Source: Coriobacteriaceae bacterium (GTDB lineage: Bacteria; Actinomycetota; Coriobacteriia; Coriobacteriales; Atopobiaceae). Taken from it: a stretch of DNA of 64,000 nt. The notes below the pieces were generated by a model. It made no database searches, had not been told where the DNA came from, and saw nothing but the letters and a program-made list of their open reading frames with translations. Both the position numbers and the translations under genes were made by a program. Every line of letters starts with the position of its first letter. Position 1 is the stretch's first letter. The DNA lies in contig QOUO01000002.1 of NCBI GenBank assembly GCA_003862195.1, positions 1 through 64,000 of the forward strand, written 5' to 3'. Shown here one piece after another: positions 7,613 to 15,785 of the stretch.

Positions 7613-8575
7613 CTAGATGGTCGCGGCGTTGGCCCCCGCCGTCGCCGCGCCGCCGCCGACGGAGGCCGTGGTCCCGTCCGAGGTGTCGCTCGTGCCTGCC
7701 GGGACGTTTTGGATCTGCATGCTCGAGTCCAGGCTCTTCTCCCCGTTGACCCAGCGCTTGCGGATGAGCTCCATCACGCCGTTGCCGTCGATCTTCTTGA
7801 GGGCGCTCGCGAGGGCCTCGGAGAGCTCCGCGTTGCCGGAGGACACGGCCACGCCGCGCTCGACCGGGGCGTCAAGCGTGCCCGCAAAGCTTGCCTCTGG
7901 ATAGCTTTCCTGCAGGTAGAAGCCACAATAGGCGTCGCAAAGCACGTAGTTGATCTTGCCGGACGAAAGCGCCGCAAAGGCGGAGTTGAGGTCGTTGTAG
8001 CTCTTGACGGTCATCTTGAGGCCCGTCTTCTGGAGCGTGCTCTGCGACACGGAGGCGCCCTGCAGGCCCACGGTCTTGGACGAGAGGTCCTCGACCTTGG
8101 CCACGCCCGTGCTGCCGTCGTGGAAGAACGCGGACGCCGTCTGCGTGTAGTTGCCCACCACGGTCGAGCCGCTCACGTCGCCCTTGGCGGCGCCCATCAC
8201 CACGTCGCACGTGCTGCCCAGTTTTGCCGAGCCGGCGCTCACGCTCACGAAGCGCACGCGCAGCCCCAGCTCGTCGGCCAGCGCCTCCGCCACGTCCACG
8301 TCGAGCCCGTACGCCTTGCCCGAAGCCTCCACAAAGAGCAGCGCGCTGTCAGAGTCCGGGTCGATGCCCACCGTGAGCACGTTCTTCTCGACCGTGTTCG
8401 TGACCTTAGGAGAGAGCGCCGCCGTCTTCTTTGCGATGGAGTCGGACACGCTCGTGTGCGTGCCGGCAAGCTGGGAGAACGGGTTGGAGCAGCCTGCGAG
8501 CAGCACCGCGAGCGATGCCGCGGCTGTGGTGCAGAATGACCTGCGGCTGATGGCTCGTGTGGATGCTCTTCTCAT
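7613..8575 (-). CDS. Amino-acid-type ABC transporter substrate-binding lipoprotein
   Basis: 320 aa from the ATG at 8575, which has GAGGT upstream. The N-terminus RRASTRAISRRSFCTTAAASL has a twin-arginine-like stretch and then the lipobox LLAGC, so the mature protein is a lipoprotein. The body is a family 3 periplasmic-binding protein: VLTVGIDPDSDSALLF, GLDVDVAEALADELGLRVRFV, then the hinge KTVGLQGASVSQSTL and YVLCDAYCGFYL. The C-terminal 35 residues are a Gly/Thr/Ala-rich low-complexity tail. No permease or ATPase gene is adjacent, so it works with components encoded elsewhere or as a stand-alone sensor. A long 5' leader precedes it. Confidence 0.85.
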   Translation of the reverse strand: MRRASTRAISRRSFCTTAAASLAVLLAGCSNPFSQLAGTHTSVSDSIAKKTAALSPKVTNTVEKNVLTVGIDPDSDSALLFVEASGKAYGLDVDVAEALADELGLRVRFVSVSAGSAKLGSTCDVVMGAAKGDVSGSTVVGNYTQTASAFFHDGSTGVAKVEDLSSKTVGLQGASVSQSTLQKTGLKMTVKSYNDLNSAFAALSSGKINYVLCDAYCGFYLQESYPEASFAGTLDAPVERGVAVSSGNAELSEALASALKKIDGNGVMELIRKRWVNGEKSLDSSMQIQNVPAGTSDTSDGTTASVGGGAATAGANAATI

Positions 8576-8874
8576 GGTGCTACCTCGCGTTCCGTCGTGT
8601 CCCAAGCGTCCCACCCAGCTGACCTGGTATTTGACCCCACACTCGCGCACCGGGGCCGTCGCTTCGGGGCTGCTCGGCCCCCCACTGTTGGCCCTCTCGC
8701 CCGTGGGGCCGGATGCCCCAAATGTGGCGGGCGGTGCGACTTGCTTCTAGGACGAGCCATGCTCGCTCGGCCGCGCACGTCCGAACTTACGTGGATCCCT
8801 TTGGCCTCGTCTGCCATGGACTAGGGGACTGGCCCCGCAACCACAGACCTGGATGGAACGACCAGAGTATACCA
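8576..8874 (-). promoter_or_regulatory. Extended -10 promoter and about 285-nt structured leader
   Basis: An extended -10 (TGG-TATACT on the minus strand, 8866-8874) would start transcription near 8859. That leaves some 285 nt of GC-rich leader before the lipoprotein ATG. It contains several short hairpins (GGGG-CCAGT-CCCC; GGGGC-ATCCG-GCCCC) and no credible reading frame with a ribosome-binding site. I could not match it to a known riboswitch. The remainder up to 8910 holds a direct repeat of CGTTGGAA and nothing else recognised. Confidence 0.45.
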
Positions 8875-8910
8875 ATTCCGTTGTTATTTTCGCACGTTGG
8901 AACGTTGGAA

Positions 8911-9702
8911 CTACCACACGCGGGCCAATGCGCATGCGCTCACCTCCCCCGCGCCACGCGCAAGGAGCGCGCGGGCGGCCTCGCGCACCGTCGCTCCCGT
9001 GGTGATCACATCGTCCAAAAGCAGCAGGTTGAGGCCCCGCACGTCGTCCACGACGTCCACGGAGCCGGCCAGGTTGAGCGCGCGCTCGGCCCGCCCCAGC
9101 TCGCGCTGGTCCCGTGCGGAGCGCCTGGCAAGCACGTCCACCAGGGGAATCCCCGTTGCGGCCGAGAAGTGCGAGGCCACGAGCTCCATGTGGTCGAACC
9201 CACGGCGGGTGTAGGCCTCGGCCGTGGCGGGGACGAAGCACACGCCGTCGAGCGTCGCCACGTCGAAGCGCGACCGACCGTCCACGCGGGGCCAGGACGA
9301 GGCCTCGTCCAGCGAGGTCAGCATTGCCGCCGCGATCACGGGCGCCATGCGACGCTCGCCCTCGTCCTTGTAGCAGGTGATCATGCGCGCCGCCACGCCG
9401 GAAAACGGCAGGCAACACACGGTGGTGGCAAGCTCCCAGTCGCGCTTGCACTCCGTGCAGGTGAGCCACCCAAACGGCGCCCCGCACACGGGGCACGCCC
9501 AGCGCTGCCCTATCCACGGCATGCGCTCGCGACAGTCCCCGCACAAGAGCTCGCCAGGCATGTCGCATCCAACGCAGCGCGTTGGCCACAGGAGTTCCTG
9601 GATTCCCTCCAGTGCCTCCGCGCAAAAGTCTTGTTGCCCCAATACGCACACGACCCTCCGGCGCTTGGCGCGGGGGGTCGCGGTGTACGTACATAGTAGC
9701 AC
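8911..9702 (-). CDS. comF: ComF family competence / phosphoribosyltransferase-like protein
   Basis: About 263 aa. It opens with a zinc-ribbon region (RCVGCDMPGELLCGDC, then ACPVCGAPFGWLTCTEC), giving the four CxxC pairs of ComF. It ends with a type I phosphoribosyltransferase fold: FVPATAEAYTRRGFDHMELVA and the PRPP loop LLLLDDVITTGAT. ComF proteins (E. coli GntX/YhgH; B. subtilis ComFC) support uptake of transforming DNA in naturally competent bacteria. The GTG start at 9702 has no good ribosome-binding site; a GTG or TTG start 17-20 codons in, after CGGAGGG, is possible. It is downstream of tatD, rsmA and metG on the same strand. Its presence supports reading the repeated motif as an uptake signal. 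Confidence 0.88.
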   Translation of the reverse strand: MLLCTYTATPRAKRRRVVCVLGQQDFCAEALEGIQELLWPTRCVGCDMPGELLCGDCRERMPWIGQRWACPVCGAPFGWLTCTECKRDWELATTVCCLPFSGVAARMITCYKDEGERRMAPVIAAAMLTSLDEASSWPRVDGRSRFDVATLDGVCFVPATAEAYTRRGFDHMELVASHFSAATGIPLVDVLARRSARDQRELGRAERALNLAGSVDVVDDVRGLNLLLLDDVITTGATVREAARALLARGAGEVSACALARVW

Positions 9703-9768
9703 GCGACGAGGGCCGCGTCCACGGTTCTACGTGGGAAGACGCGTGCCGCGAGCACGGCCGAGCCGACG

Positions 9769-10782
9769 CTACGGACGAAGCGTGAGCAGCTCGTTCGCGT
9801 TTCTCCAACAGGCGTCGTACGTTGCCTGGCGGGAGTGGCCCTGCCCCGCGCGGACGTCAGCCAGGCGGCTGACCGTGAACGCGACCATGGCCGGCTCGCA
9901 CTCCTCACCGCGTAGCGGGACGGGCGCCATGTAGGGGGCGTCGGTCTCGGTCAGGAGGAGCTCCTCCGGACAGACGGCAGCGGCCGCGCGGATGTCATCC
10001 GAGCGGTTGAAGGTCATGGCGCCGCCGAAGGCGATGTGGCAGCCAAGCTCGACGAAGGGGGCCATCACGTCCTGCCCCTGCGTGAAGCAGTGCAGGTCGC
10101 AGCCGCGGGCCGGGACGCCCTCCTCGGCCAGGACCCGGGCCGCGAGCACGTGGGCCGAGTTCCTCTCGTCCTCGGGATTGTCGCGAATGTGCAGCTCGAC
10201 GGGAAGGTCGCGCTCGTGCGCGATGCGCAGCTGCGCGCGGAACGCCCGCTCCTGCACGTCCGCGGGAAGCTCGTTGTAGGGGCCGTAGTCGAGGCCGATC
10301 TCCCCCACGCCCACGCAGCGCGGGCTGTCGAGAAGGACGTCGAGCCTGGCCAGCGCCTCCGCCGTGAGGTCGGCCGCGCCGTAGGGGTGGGCACCCGCCA
10401 CGATGCGCACGTTGTCCACGAGCGCGGGCACGTCCGGCGAGAAAGCGGGCGGCACGAGGCCGTGTTCCGCGCACTCGTCCAGACGCTGCGCAGCGCGCTC
10501 CACCTGCTCGTCGAGCCAGGAGAGCATCGCCTGGGCCGTGGGGAACTTGCGCGGGATCTCGTCCACCGGGTCGACGGGGACCACGAGCAGACGCACGCCT
10601 GCGAGCGCCGCGCGGCAGATCGCAACGGACGCGTCGTGCTTGTGAAAGCTCGTGAGGTGGCCGTGCGAGTCCGCAATGGGCGCGAGCGGCGTGGGGAGGG
10701 GCTTGGGACGACCCTTGCGGTCGTGAAAGAGCTCGCCGTCCTCGAGCGTGAGGGCGTCCATGCCCAGGATCTCCTGCGGCAT
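9769..10782 (-). CDS. tatD: TatD family metal-dependent DNase
   Basis: 337 aa, longer than the usual 260 owing to about 35 N-terminal residues and an insert. The TIM-barrel metal ligands are visible in IADSHGHLTSF, VGVGEIGLDYG, LPVELHIRDN, CDLHCFTQG and LLLTETDAPYMAP. TatD enzymes are 3'-5' exonucleases/deoxyribonucleases of DNA repair and turnover. The start codon overlaps the rsmA stop as TGATG, so translation is coupled. Confidence 0.9.
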   Translation of the reverse strand: MPQEILGMDALTLEDGELFHDRKGRPKPLPTPLAPIADSHGHLTSFHKHDASVAICRAALAGVRLLVVPVDPVDEIPRKFPTAQAMLSWLDEQVERAAQRLDECAEHGLVPPAFSPDVPALVDNVRIVAGAHPYGAADLTAEALARLDVLLDSPRCVGVGEIGLDYGPYNELPADVQERAFRAQLRIAHERDLPVELHIRDNPEDERNSAHVLAARVLAEEGVPARGCDLHCFTQGQDVMAPFVELGCHIAFGGAMTFNRSDDIRAAAAVCPEELLLTETDAPYMAPVPLRGEECEPAMVAFTVSRLADVRAGQGHSRQATYDACWRNANELLTLRP

Positions 10783-11702
10783 CAGGCCTCGCCTCCCGCG
10801 GGAAGCGCGTCCGCAAGCCGGATGAAGTCGGCGGTGTCGAGCTTCTCGGCACGCGTCGTGGGCGAGATGCCCGTGGACTCGAACGCGGCATCGAGCGCCT
10901 GCTTGTCGAAGCCCGAGGACGACATGGAGTTCCTGATGGTCTTGCGGCGCTGTGCGAACGCGGCGTCAATCACGTTCCTCACGTGGGAGAGCCGCGCCTC
11001 CGTCAGGATGGCACCCGTCTGGGGATCGGTCGCGGGCTCGCGGTCGATGCGCACGACGGCGGAGTCCACGTGGGGCGGTGGCATGAAGTTGCCGGGAGAG
11101 ACCTCGAAGCGGCCCGTCACGCGACCGTAGAGCGAGAGCTTGGCCGTGTAGGCGCCATAGGTCTTGCCGCCGGGCTGGGCGGAGATCCTGTCCGCCACCT
11201 CGGCCTGGACCATCACGACCGCACGACGGACCGTGGGCATCTGCTCGAACGTCTGGAGGATGATGCTGGCAGCCACCTGATAGGGCAGGTTTGATACGAG
11301 CATCGTGGGGCTGGGGTCGAGACCCTCGATCCCGAGCCCATCGACGGCCTCGCGCAGCTGGTCGGCGTCGACCTTGAGCGCGTCGCCCATCAGGAGGGCG
11401 AAGCGCTCGGAGTCACGCGAGCAGGTCTTGGCCAGCACGGGCGCGAGCGTCCGGTCAGCCTCGACGGAGCACACGGCCCCGGCGTGGCGCAGCAGCGCCA
11501 CGGTCAGGGTCCCGATGCCCGGTCCGACCTCGAACACCACGTCCTTCTCGCCCAGGTTGGCAAGGTCGAGGATGCGCGTGATGACCGAGTCGTTGACCAG
11601 GAAGTTCTGACCGAGGCGGTGCTTTGTGTAGAGCCCGAAATCATCCAGGACCGCACGCGTCTGCGTGGGGTTGGCGAGCCAAGAGCTGGGCGCCTGCGCC
11701 AT
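10782..11702 (-). CDS. rsmA: 16S rRNA (adenine1518/1519-N6)-dimethyltransferase
   Basis: 306 aa. KHRLGQNFLVNDSVITRIL is the classical KsgA start, followed by the SAM site VFEVGPGIGTLT and the catalytic NLPY motif (LVSNLPYQVA). FMPPPHVDSAVVRI closes the methyltransferase domain, and the helical C-terminal domain ends at DALPAGGEA. It dimethylates two adjacent adenines in helix 45 of 16S rRNA. ATG at 11702 lies 6 bp after the metG stop, inside a metG-rsmA-tatD operon. Confidence 0.96.
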   Translation of the reverse strand: MAQAPSSWLANPTQTRAVLDDFGLYTKHRLGQNFLVNDSVITRILDLANLGEKDVVFEVGPGIGTLTVALLRHAGAVCSVEADRTLAPVLAKTCSRDSERFALLMGDALKVDADQLREAVDGLGIEGLDPSPTMLVSNLPYQVAASIILQTFEQMPTVRRAVVMVQAEVADRISAQPGGKTYGAYTAKLSLYGRVTGRFEVSPGNFMPPPHVDSAVVRIDREPATDPQTGAILTEARLSHVRNVIDAAFAQRRKTIRNSMSSSGFDKQALDAAFESTGISPTTRAEKLDTADFIRLADALPAGGEA

Positions 11703-11707
11703 GGCCG

Positions 11708-13312
11708 CTACTTCTTGGCGAGGCGCGGGAAGAGCGCGTCGCCCTTGGTGACGGGGAGCCCGCCCTTGAGCTGGCCCCAGGCGCAGGCAGCCGCAAGGTC
11801 CGTGCACTCGGCCTCATCTGCGTGGCTCATGCGCGCGAGCGCCTCCGCGGAGGTCTTGGGCATGAAGGGCGCAAGCAGATGCGCGCTGATGCGGATGGAC
11901 TCGAGCAGGTTGAGGATGATGCGGACGAGCTCGCCCTCGCGGGCGGGGTCCTTCGCGACGTTCCAGGGCTCGGAGTCCTCGATGTAGTGGTTGGCGGCGT
12001 GGACGAGCTCCATCACGACGTCCTTGGCCTGGACGTACTCGATCTTGTCCATGTGCTCGCTGTAGCGCTGCTCGATGCCCTCCGCGATGTCGTGCAGGGG
12101 GTTCTTCTCGCCCGCCCAGCCCTCGGGCACCGCGGGGCTCTTGCCGTCGAAGTACTTGGCGCTCATGTTGAGGGCGCGGGACACTAGGTTGCCCCAGCTG
12201 TTAGCGAGGTCCGCGTTGTAGACCTGCTCCATGCGGCTGAAGCTGATGGCGCCGTCCTCGCCGGGCGTCACGTCCGTCATGAAGTAGTAGCGGTAGCCCT
12301 CGACGCCCAGGAGGTCGATGACCTCCTGCGGGGCGATCGCGTTGCCGCGAGACTTGGACATCTTCTCGCCCTGGCCGGTCTCCTCGTTCTTCACCATGAG
12401 GAAGCCATGCGCGAAGACGTGCTCGGGCAGGGCCTCGTCGATCGCCATGAGCATGGCGGGCCAGATCACGCAGTGGAAGCGGATGATGTCCTTGCCGACG
12501 ACGTGGAACTGGGCGGGCCAGCGGTAGGCGAGCTCCTTCTGGGCGGCCTCGCTCGGGTCGCCGTAGCCGACGGCAGTCATGTAGTTGAGGAGCGCGTCGA
12601 ACCAGACGTAGGTGACATGCTTCTCGTCAAACGGCAGCTTGATACCCCAGTCGAAGCTGGTACGGCTGACGGAGAGGTCCTGCAGGCCACCCTCGACGAA
12701 GGTGCGGACCTCGTTCATGCGGAAGGAGGGCATCACGAAGTCGGGATGCTCGTCATAGAGCTTGAGCAGCTTGTCCTGGAAGGCGGAGAGCTTGAAGAAC
12801 CAGGACTCCTCCTGGACGCGCTCGAGCGGGCGGCCGCAGTCCGGGCAGAGGTGCTGGCCCTCGGTGTGGCGCTCCTCGTCCGCGTGGGCCACCTGGGTCT
12901 CCGTGAAGTAGGTCTCCTCGGGCACGCAGTACCAGCCATCATAGGAGCCCTTGTAGATGTAGCCGGACTCCTTCATGCGTTCCCACAGGTACTGGACCGC
13001 GCGGGTCTGGCGCGGCTCCGTGGTGCGGATGAAGTCGTCGTTGGAGATCTCGAGCGTCTTCCAGAGGTCCTTGAAGTACGGCGCCTGGCTGTCGCACCAC
13101 TCCTGCGGCTCCATGCCGTGCTCGTGTGCGGCCTCCTCGACCTTCTCGCCATGCTCGTCCATGCCCGTGAGGAACTTGACGTCGTAGCCCTTGGCACGAC
13201 GGTAGCGCGCCTGCACGTCGCACAGGATCGTGGAGTAGGCGGTTCCCAGGTGGGGCTTGGCGTTGACGTAGTAGATGGGCGTTGTGATGAAGAATGAGTT
13301 CTTGTCTGCCAT
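11708..13312 (-). CDS. metG: Methionyl-tRNA synthetase
   Basis: 534 aa, class I synthetase. HIGH-type PHLGTAYS near residue 22, the zinc knuckle CPDCGRPLERVQ, the WF-containing HVTYVWFDALLNY, and GEKMSKSRGN (KMSKS) are all present. The anticodon-binding helical bundle follows. There is no C-terminal EMAP-like domain, which fits the shorter bacterial form. ATG at 13312 is preceded by GAGGAGA. Three copies of the GGCGAGAAG motif lie within the gene (12104, 12362, 13142), each read in frame as Gly-Glu-Lys. Confidence 0.97.
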   Translation of the reverse strand: MADKNSFFITTPIYYVNAKPHLGTAYSTILCDVQARYRRAKGYDVKFLTGMDEHGEKVEEAAHEHGMEPQEWCDSQAPYFKDLWKTLEISNDDFIRTTEPRQTRAVQYLWERMKESGYIYKGSYDGWYCVPEETYFTETQVAHADEERHTEGQHLCPDCGRPLERVQEESWFFKLSAFQDKLLKLYDEHPDFVMPSFRMNEVRTFVEGGLQDLSVSRTSFDWGIKLPFDEKHVTYVWFDALLNYMTAVGYGDPSEAAQKELAYRWPAQFHVVGKDIIRFHCVIWPAMLMAIDEALPEHVFAHGFLMVKNEETGQGEKMSKSRGNAIAPQEVIDLLGVEGYRYYFMTDVTPGEDGAISFSRMEQVYNADLANSWGNLVSRALNMSAKYFDGKSPAVPEGWAGEKNPLHDIAEGIEQRYSEHMDKIEYVQAKDVVMELVHAANHYIEDSEPWNVAKDPAREGELVRIILNLLESIRISAHLLAPFMPKTSAEALARMSHADEAECTDLAAACAWGQLKGGLPVTKGDALFPRLAKK

Positions 13313-13474
13313 GGCGTGGGTCTCCTCATGACGGAATGGATGGCTTTGGCGTCGCGACACTGGGGCGACGCTGACAATGGGCAATTGTAACGCAGGCGAC
13401 GCAGAGGGTGCAGCGGCTCATGCGGTCGCACATCTGCTCCACCCCTAGGTACAATACGGTGCGATATGGGCAGG

Positions 13475-14347
13475 CTACTCACCCTGCTGACGCAGGATGG
13501 CATCGTAGGCCTGGGCCTTGCTGAGCGAGAAGTCCTTGGCAATGCGCTTGGCGAGCTTTGTCTTGGGTTCGCCCGCCTCGAGCCCCTGGCGGATGGCCTC
13601 CTCCATCGTGGTGGCACCGGACTGCGTGGCTTGGCGGCGCTGCTCGAGCTCCTCCTGCGAGGGCGCACCTATCACGATCACGCACTCGCCACGAAGGTCC
13701 TCGCGCGCCGCGATGATGGCCGCGAGTTCCGCCGAGGAGCCGCGGACGCACTCCTCGTGCAGCTTCGTGAGCTCGCGCACGAGGGCGACCTGGCGCTGCG
13801 GGAACACCTCCGCGATGCGTGCGAGCGTCTGGGCCGCGCGATGCGGGGACTCGTACACGACGAGGGCGCCGGGTATGGGGGCAAGCTCCCCCAGGCGCTC
13901 GCGCATGGCACCCGCCCTGCGGGGCAGGAAGCCCTCGAAGAAGAAGTGCTCCATGGGAAGCCCCGACGCGACGAGCGCGCAGATGGCAGCCGACGGACCA
14001 GGGATGACCTCGACCCTGATGCCCCTGTCGAGCGCGGCGTCCACGAGCCTCTGGCCAGGGTCGGACACGCCCGGCATGCCCGCGTCCGACACGAAGGAGA
14101 CGCGCTCCCCCGCCTCGAGGCGCGAGAGCGTGGGCTCGATCTTCTCGCCCAGGACGTTCTCGTCCGCACGCTGCAGCGGGACGCGGATGCCGAAGCGCGC
14201 GAGGAGCTTGCTCGTGACGCGCGTGTCCTCGCAGAGCAGCAGGTCGGATGACCTGAGCGTCTGGAGCACGCGTGGCGAGGCGTCATCGAGGTTGCCGATG
14301 GGCGTGCCGACCACCGAGAGCACGCCCGCCCCCTCGGCCGCCGTCAC
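13475..14347 (-). CDS. rsmI: 16S rRNA (cytidine1402-2'-O)-methyltransferase
   Basis: 290 aa from a GTG start. LSVVGTPIGNLDDASPRVL, LLCEDTRVTSKLL, VSFVSDAGMPGVSDPG and the SAM-binding VIPGPSAAICAL are the RsmI signature. LVVYESPHR and the C-terminal winged-helix tail TKLAKRIAKDFSLSKAQAYD follow. It 2'-O-methylates C1402 in 16S rRNA. The GTG overlaps the stop of the upstream GH5-like gene as GTGA, so the two are translated as a coupled pair. Confidence 0.95.
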   Translation of the reverse strand: MTAAEGAGVLSVVGTPIGNLDDASPRVLQTLRSSDLLLCEDTRVTSKLLARFGIRVPLQRADENVLGEKIEPTLSRLEAGERVSFVSDAGMPGVSDPGQRLVDAALDRGIRVEVIPGPSAAICALVASGLPMEHFFFEGFLPRRAGAMRERLGELAPIPGALVVYESPHRAAQTLARIAEVFPQRQVALVRELTKLHEECVRGSSAELAAIIAAREDLRGECVIVIGAPSQEELEQRRQATQSGATTMEEAIRQGLEAGEPKTKLAKRIAKDFSLSKAQAYDAILRQQGE

Positions 14348-15387
14348 GAGAGCATCCTTCGCTCGAAGGACGCGAGCGAGATGCGCGCGTCCCAGCTCGA
14401 GAGCTTGCCGTCCGTCTTCCACGTCTGGTAGAACCAGCCCGCGCAGTCGCGGAACGCGGCGAGCTGCTCCGAGATGTAGACGCGCTCGAGCGCGATGCGC
14501 CCCTCCGGCGTCGTCATGGAGTCCGCGAAGGGCAGCGCCGCCGACCACTTGCCGACCATGACGGGAAGGCCGCTCCTGCGCGCGGCGCGAAGCGACTTCT
14601 GGGACTTGTTGACCAGCGTGCGGACGCCCGAGGGACCGGCCGTCCTCACGTCATCCGTGTAGTGGTAGAGATGGCAGTCGAGCCAGACGTTCTTGTAGCG
14701 GTCGTGCGCCATGAAGTGGCGCCACGAGGCGGGCTCGTGTGCCGCGGGGATGATGACGCGCAGATCGTCGCCCGCCTCGCGGCGGATGGCGTCGTACGCG
14801 TCGCGGTAGTAGTTGCGGAGCCTGTGGATAGGCACGCCGTCCGTGAGCGTGAGGCCATGACGGACCTGCGCCACGGGCGAATCGGCCACCTCGATGCCAG
14901 CAAACGACGCACGCGTGGCATAGCGTTTGGCGAGCATCCCGAGGACGGCGATCATGTCGTTGCGGTAGTGGCCGAAGTCGCTGTGGTTGCGCACGAGTGA
15001 CGTCTGGTCGCTGGCGGAGCCAGGCGCGATGTCCAGCACGAGGACGAGGTTGAGGTTGATGTCGTCCGCCCAGTCGAACGCCCTGTCCACCTGAGCGATG
15101 CAGCCCAGGAAGGGACCGGCATCGGGCCCGTCGTCCCCGAAGACGTACCAGGGAACCGGAAGACGCACCGCGTTGAAGCCACGTGCCGCGATGTGCGTGA
15201 AGTCCGTCTGCTTGACGAAGTTCGCGCGATGCTCGCGCACGAGGTCGCGATAGTGGGTCTTGCCGAGCGAGGTGACCAGGCTCTCCTCGTCCAACGCACC
15301 GGAATCCGCGAACAGGACGGGAGACACCCATGGCTCGAGCGTGAGCCAACCGCTGAGGTTCACCCCGTGCAACGCCCTTTCAGCCAT
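14344..15387 (-). CDS. GH5 exo-beta-1,3-glucanase-like protein lacking both catalytic glutamates
   Basis: 347 aa. The fold markers match GH5 (Exg-type) closely: ALHGVNLSGWLTLEPWVSP at the start, FNAVRLPVPWYVF, and LDCHLYHYTDD. However, the acid/base motif NEP is replaced by DSP (GIEVADSPVAQ), and the nucleophile motif GEWS is replaced by GKWS (LPVMVGKWSAAL). Both glutamates are therefore missing and the protein should not hydrolyse glycosides. No signal peptide is seen, so it would act in the cytoplasm. ATG at 15387 has GGAGGT four bases upstream. The 4-bp GTGA overlap with rsmI suggests a linked role, perhaps glycan sensing or a scaffold. That is speculation. Confidence 0.8.
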   Translation of the reverse strand: MAERALHGVNLSGWLTLEPWVSPVLFADSGALDEESLVTSLGKTHYRDLVREHRANFVKQTDFTHIAARGFNAVRLPVPWYVFGDDGPDAGPFLGCIAQVDRAFDWADDINLNLVLVLDIAPGSASDQTSLVRNHSDFGHYRNDMIAVLGMLAKRYATRASFAGIEVADSPVAQVRHGLTLTDGVPIHRLRNYYRDAYDAIRREAGDDLRVIIPAAHEPASWRHFMAHDRYKNVWLDCHLYHYTDDVRTAGPSGVRTLVNKSQKSLRAARRSGLPVMVGKWSAALPFADSMTTPEGRIALERVYISEQLAAFRDCAGWFYQTWKTDGKLSSWDARISLASFERRMLS

Positions 15388-15501
15388 CTGACCTCCATTC
15401 CTGCTGGTAACTGCTTTGGTTCGAGTATACCCGCTCTTCGGGACACAAAATTGACAGTAAGCTTTTCTCGCCCATACGCCATCGTCCACCCGCCGACGGC
15501 A

Positions 15502-15774
15502 CTAGTCCGGATATGTTGGCGGAACCTTTGCCTCCACGAACCAGCGAGGTCCCTCGAAGTAGAGGAAGGTGCTCCTTCCCCCTATCCTCACGGTGTAGCG
15601 CATGCCTGTACCTCCCGTCCTGAGCGAGTGTGCCTGCCTGCAGTCGAGCACGCGGTCTATGTCGTAGCGCGTGCCGTCGTCCCACACGACCACCAGGGGT
15701 CGCGTCCTGCCCTCCGCGTCGGTCTTGGAGATGACCTCCACGTAGTGCTTCTTCCTCTCCACGATGCCGTCCAA
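15502..15774 (-). CDS. Small conserved protein of the dinB operon
   Basis: A 90-aa beta-rich protein (LVVVWDDGTRYDIDRVLDCRQ, MRYTVRIGGRSTFLYFEG) starting 11 bp after the dinB stop, so almost certainly co-transcribed and SOS-controlled. In Firmicutes a small YolD-type protein accompanies Y-family polymerases in the same way. Similarity to YolD is positional only and I do not claim homology. Confidence 0.65.
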   Translation of the reverse strand: MDGIVERKKHYVEVISKTDAEGRTRPLVVVWDDGTRYDIDRVLDCRQAHSLRTGGTGMRYTVRIGGRSTFLYFEGPRWFVEAKVPPTYPD

Positions 15775-15785
15775 CGCGGGTCACC

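Noticed and set aside
8572-8817. Small minus-strand frame (81 aa) in the leader of the binding protein
   Set aside because: No ribosome-binding site, high Arg/Pro content, and no recognisable fold.
8576-8874. T-box, SRP RNA or 6S RNA in the leader
   Set aside because: GGGTGGGAC resembles a T-box antiterminator but lacks the full AGGGTGGNACCGCG and stem I; the GGAAGGAAGCAGC core of SRP RNA is missing. No 6S bulge could be drawn reliably.
14344-15387. Active secreted glucanase
   Set aside because: Both catalytic glutamates are replaced and there is no signal peptide.
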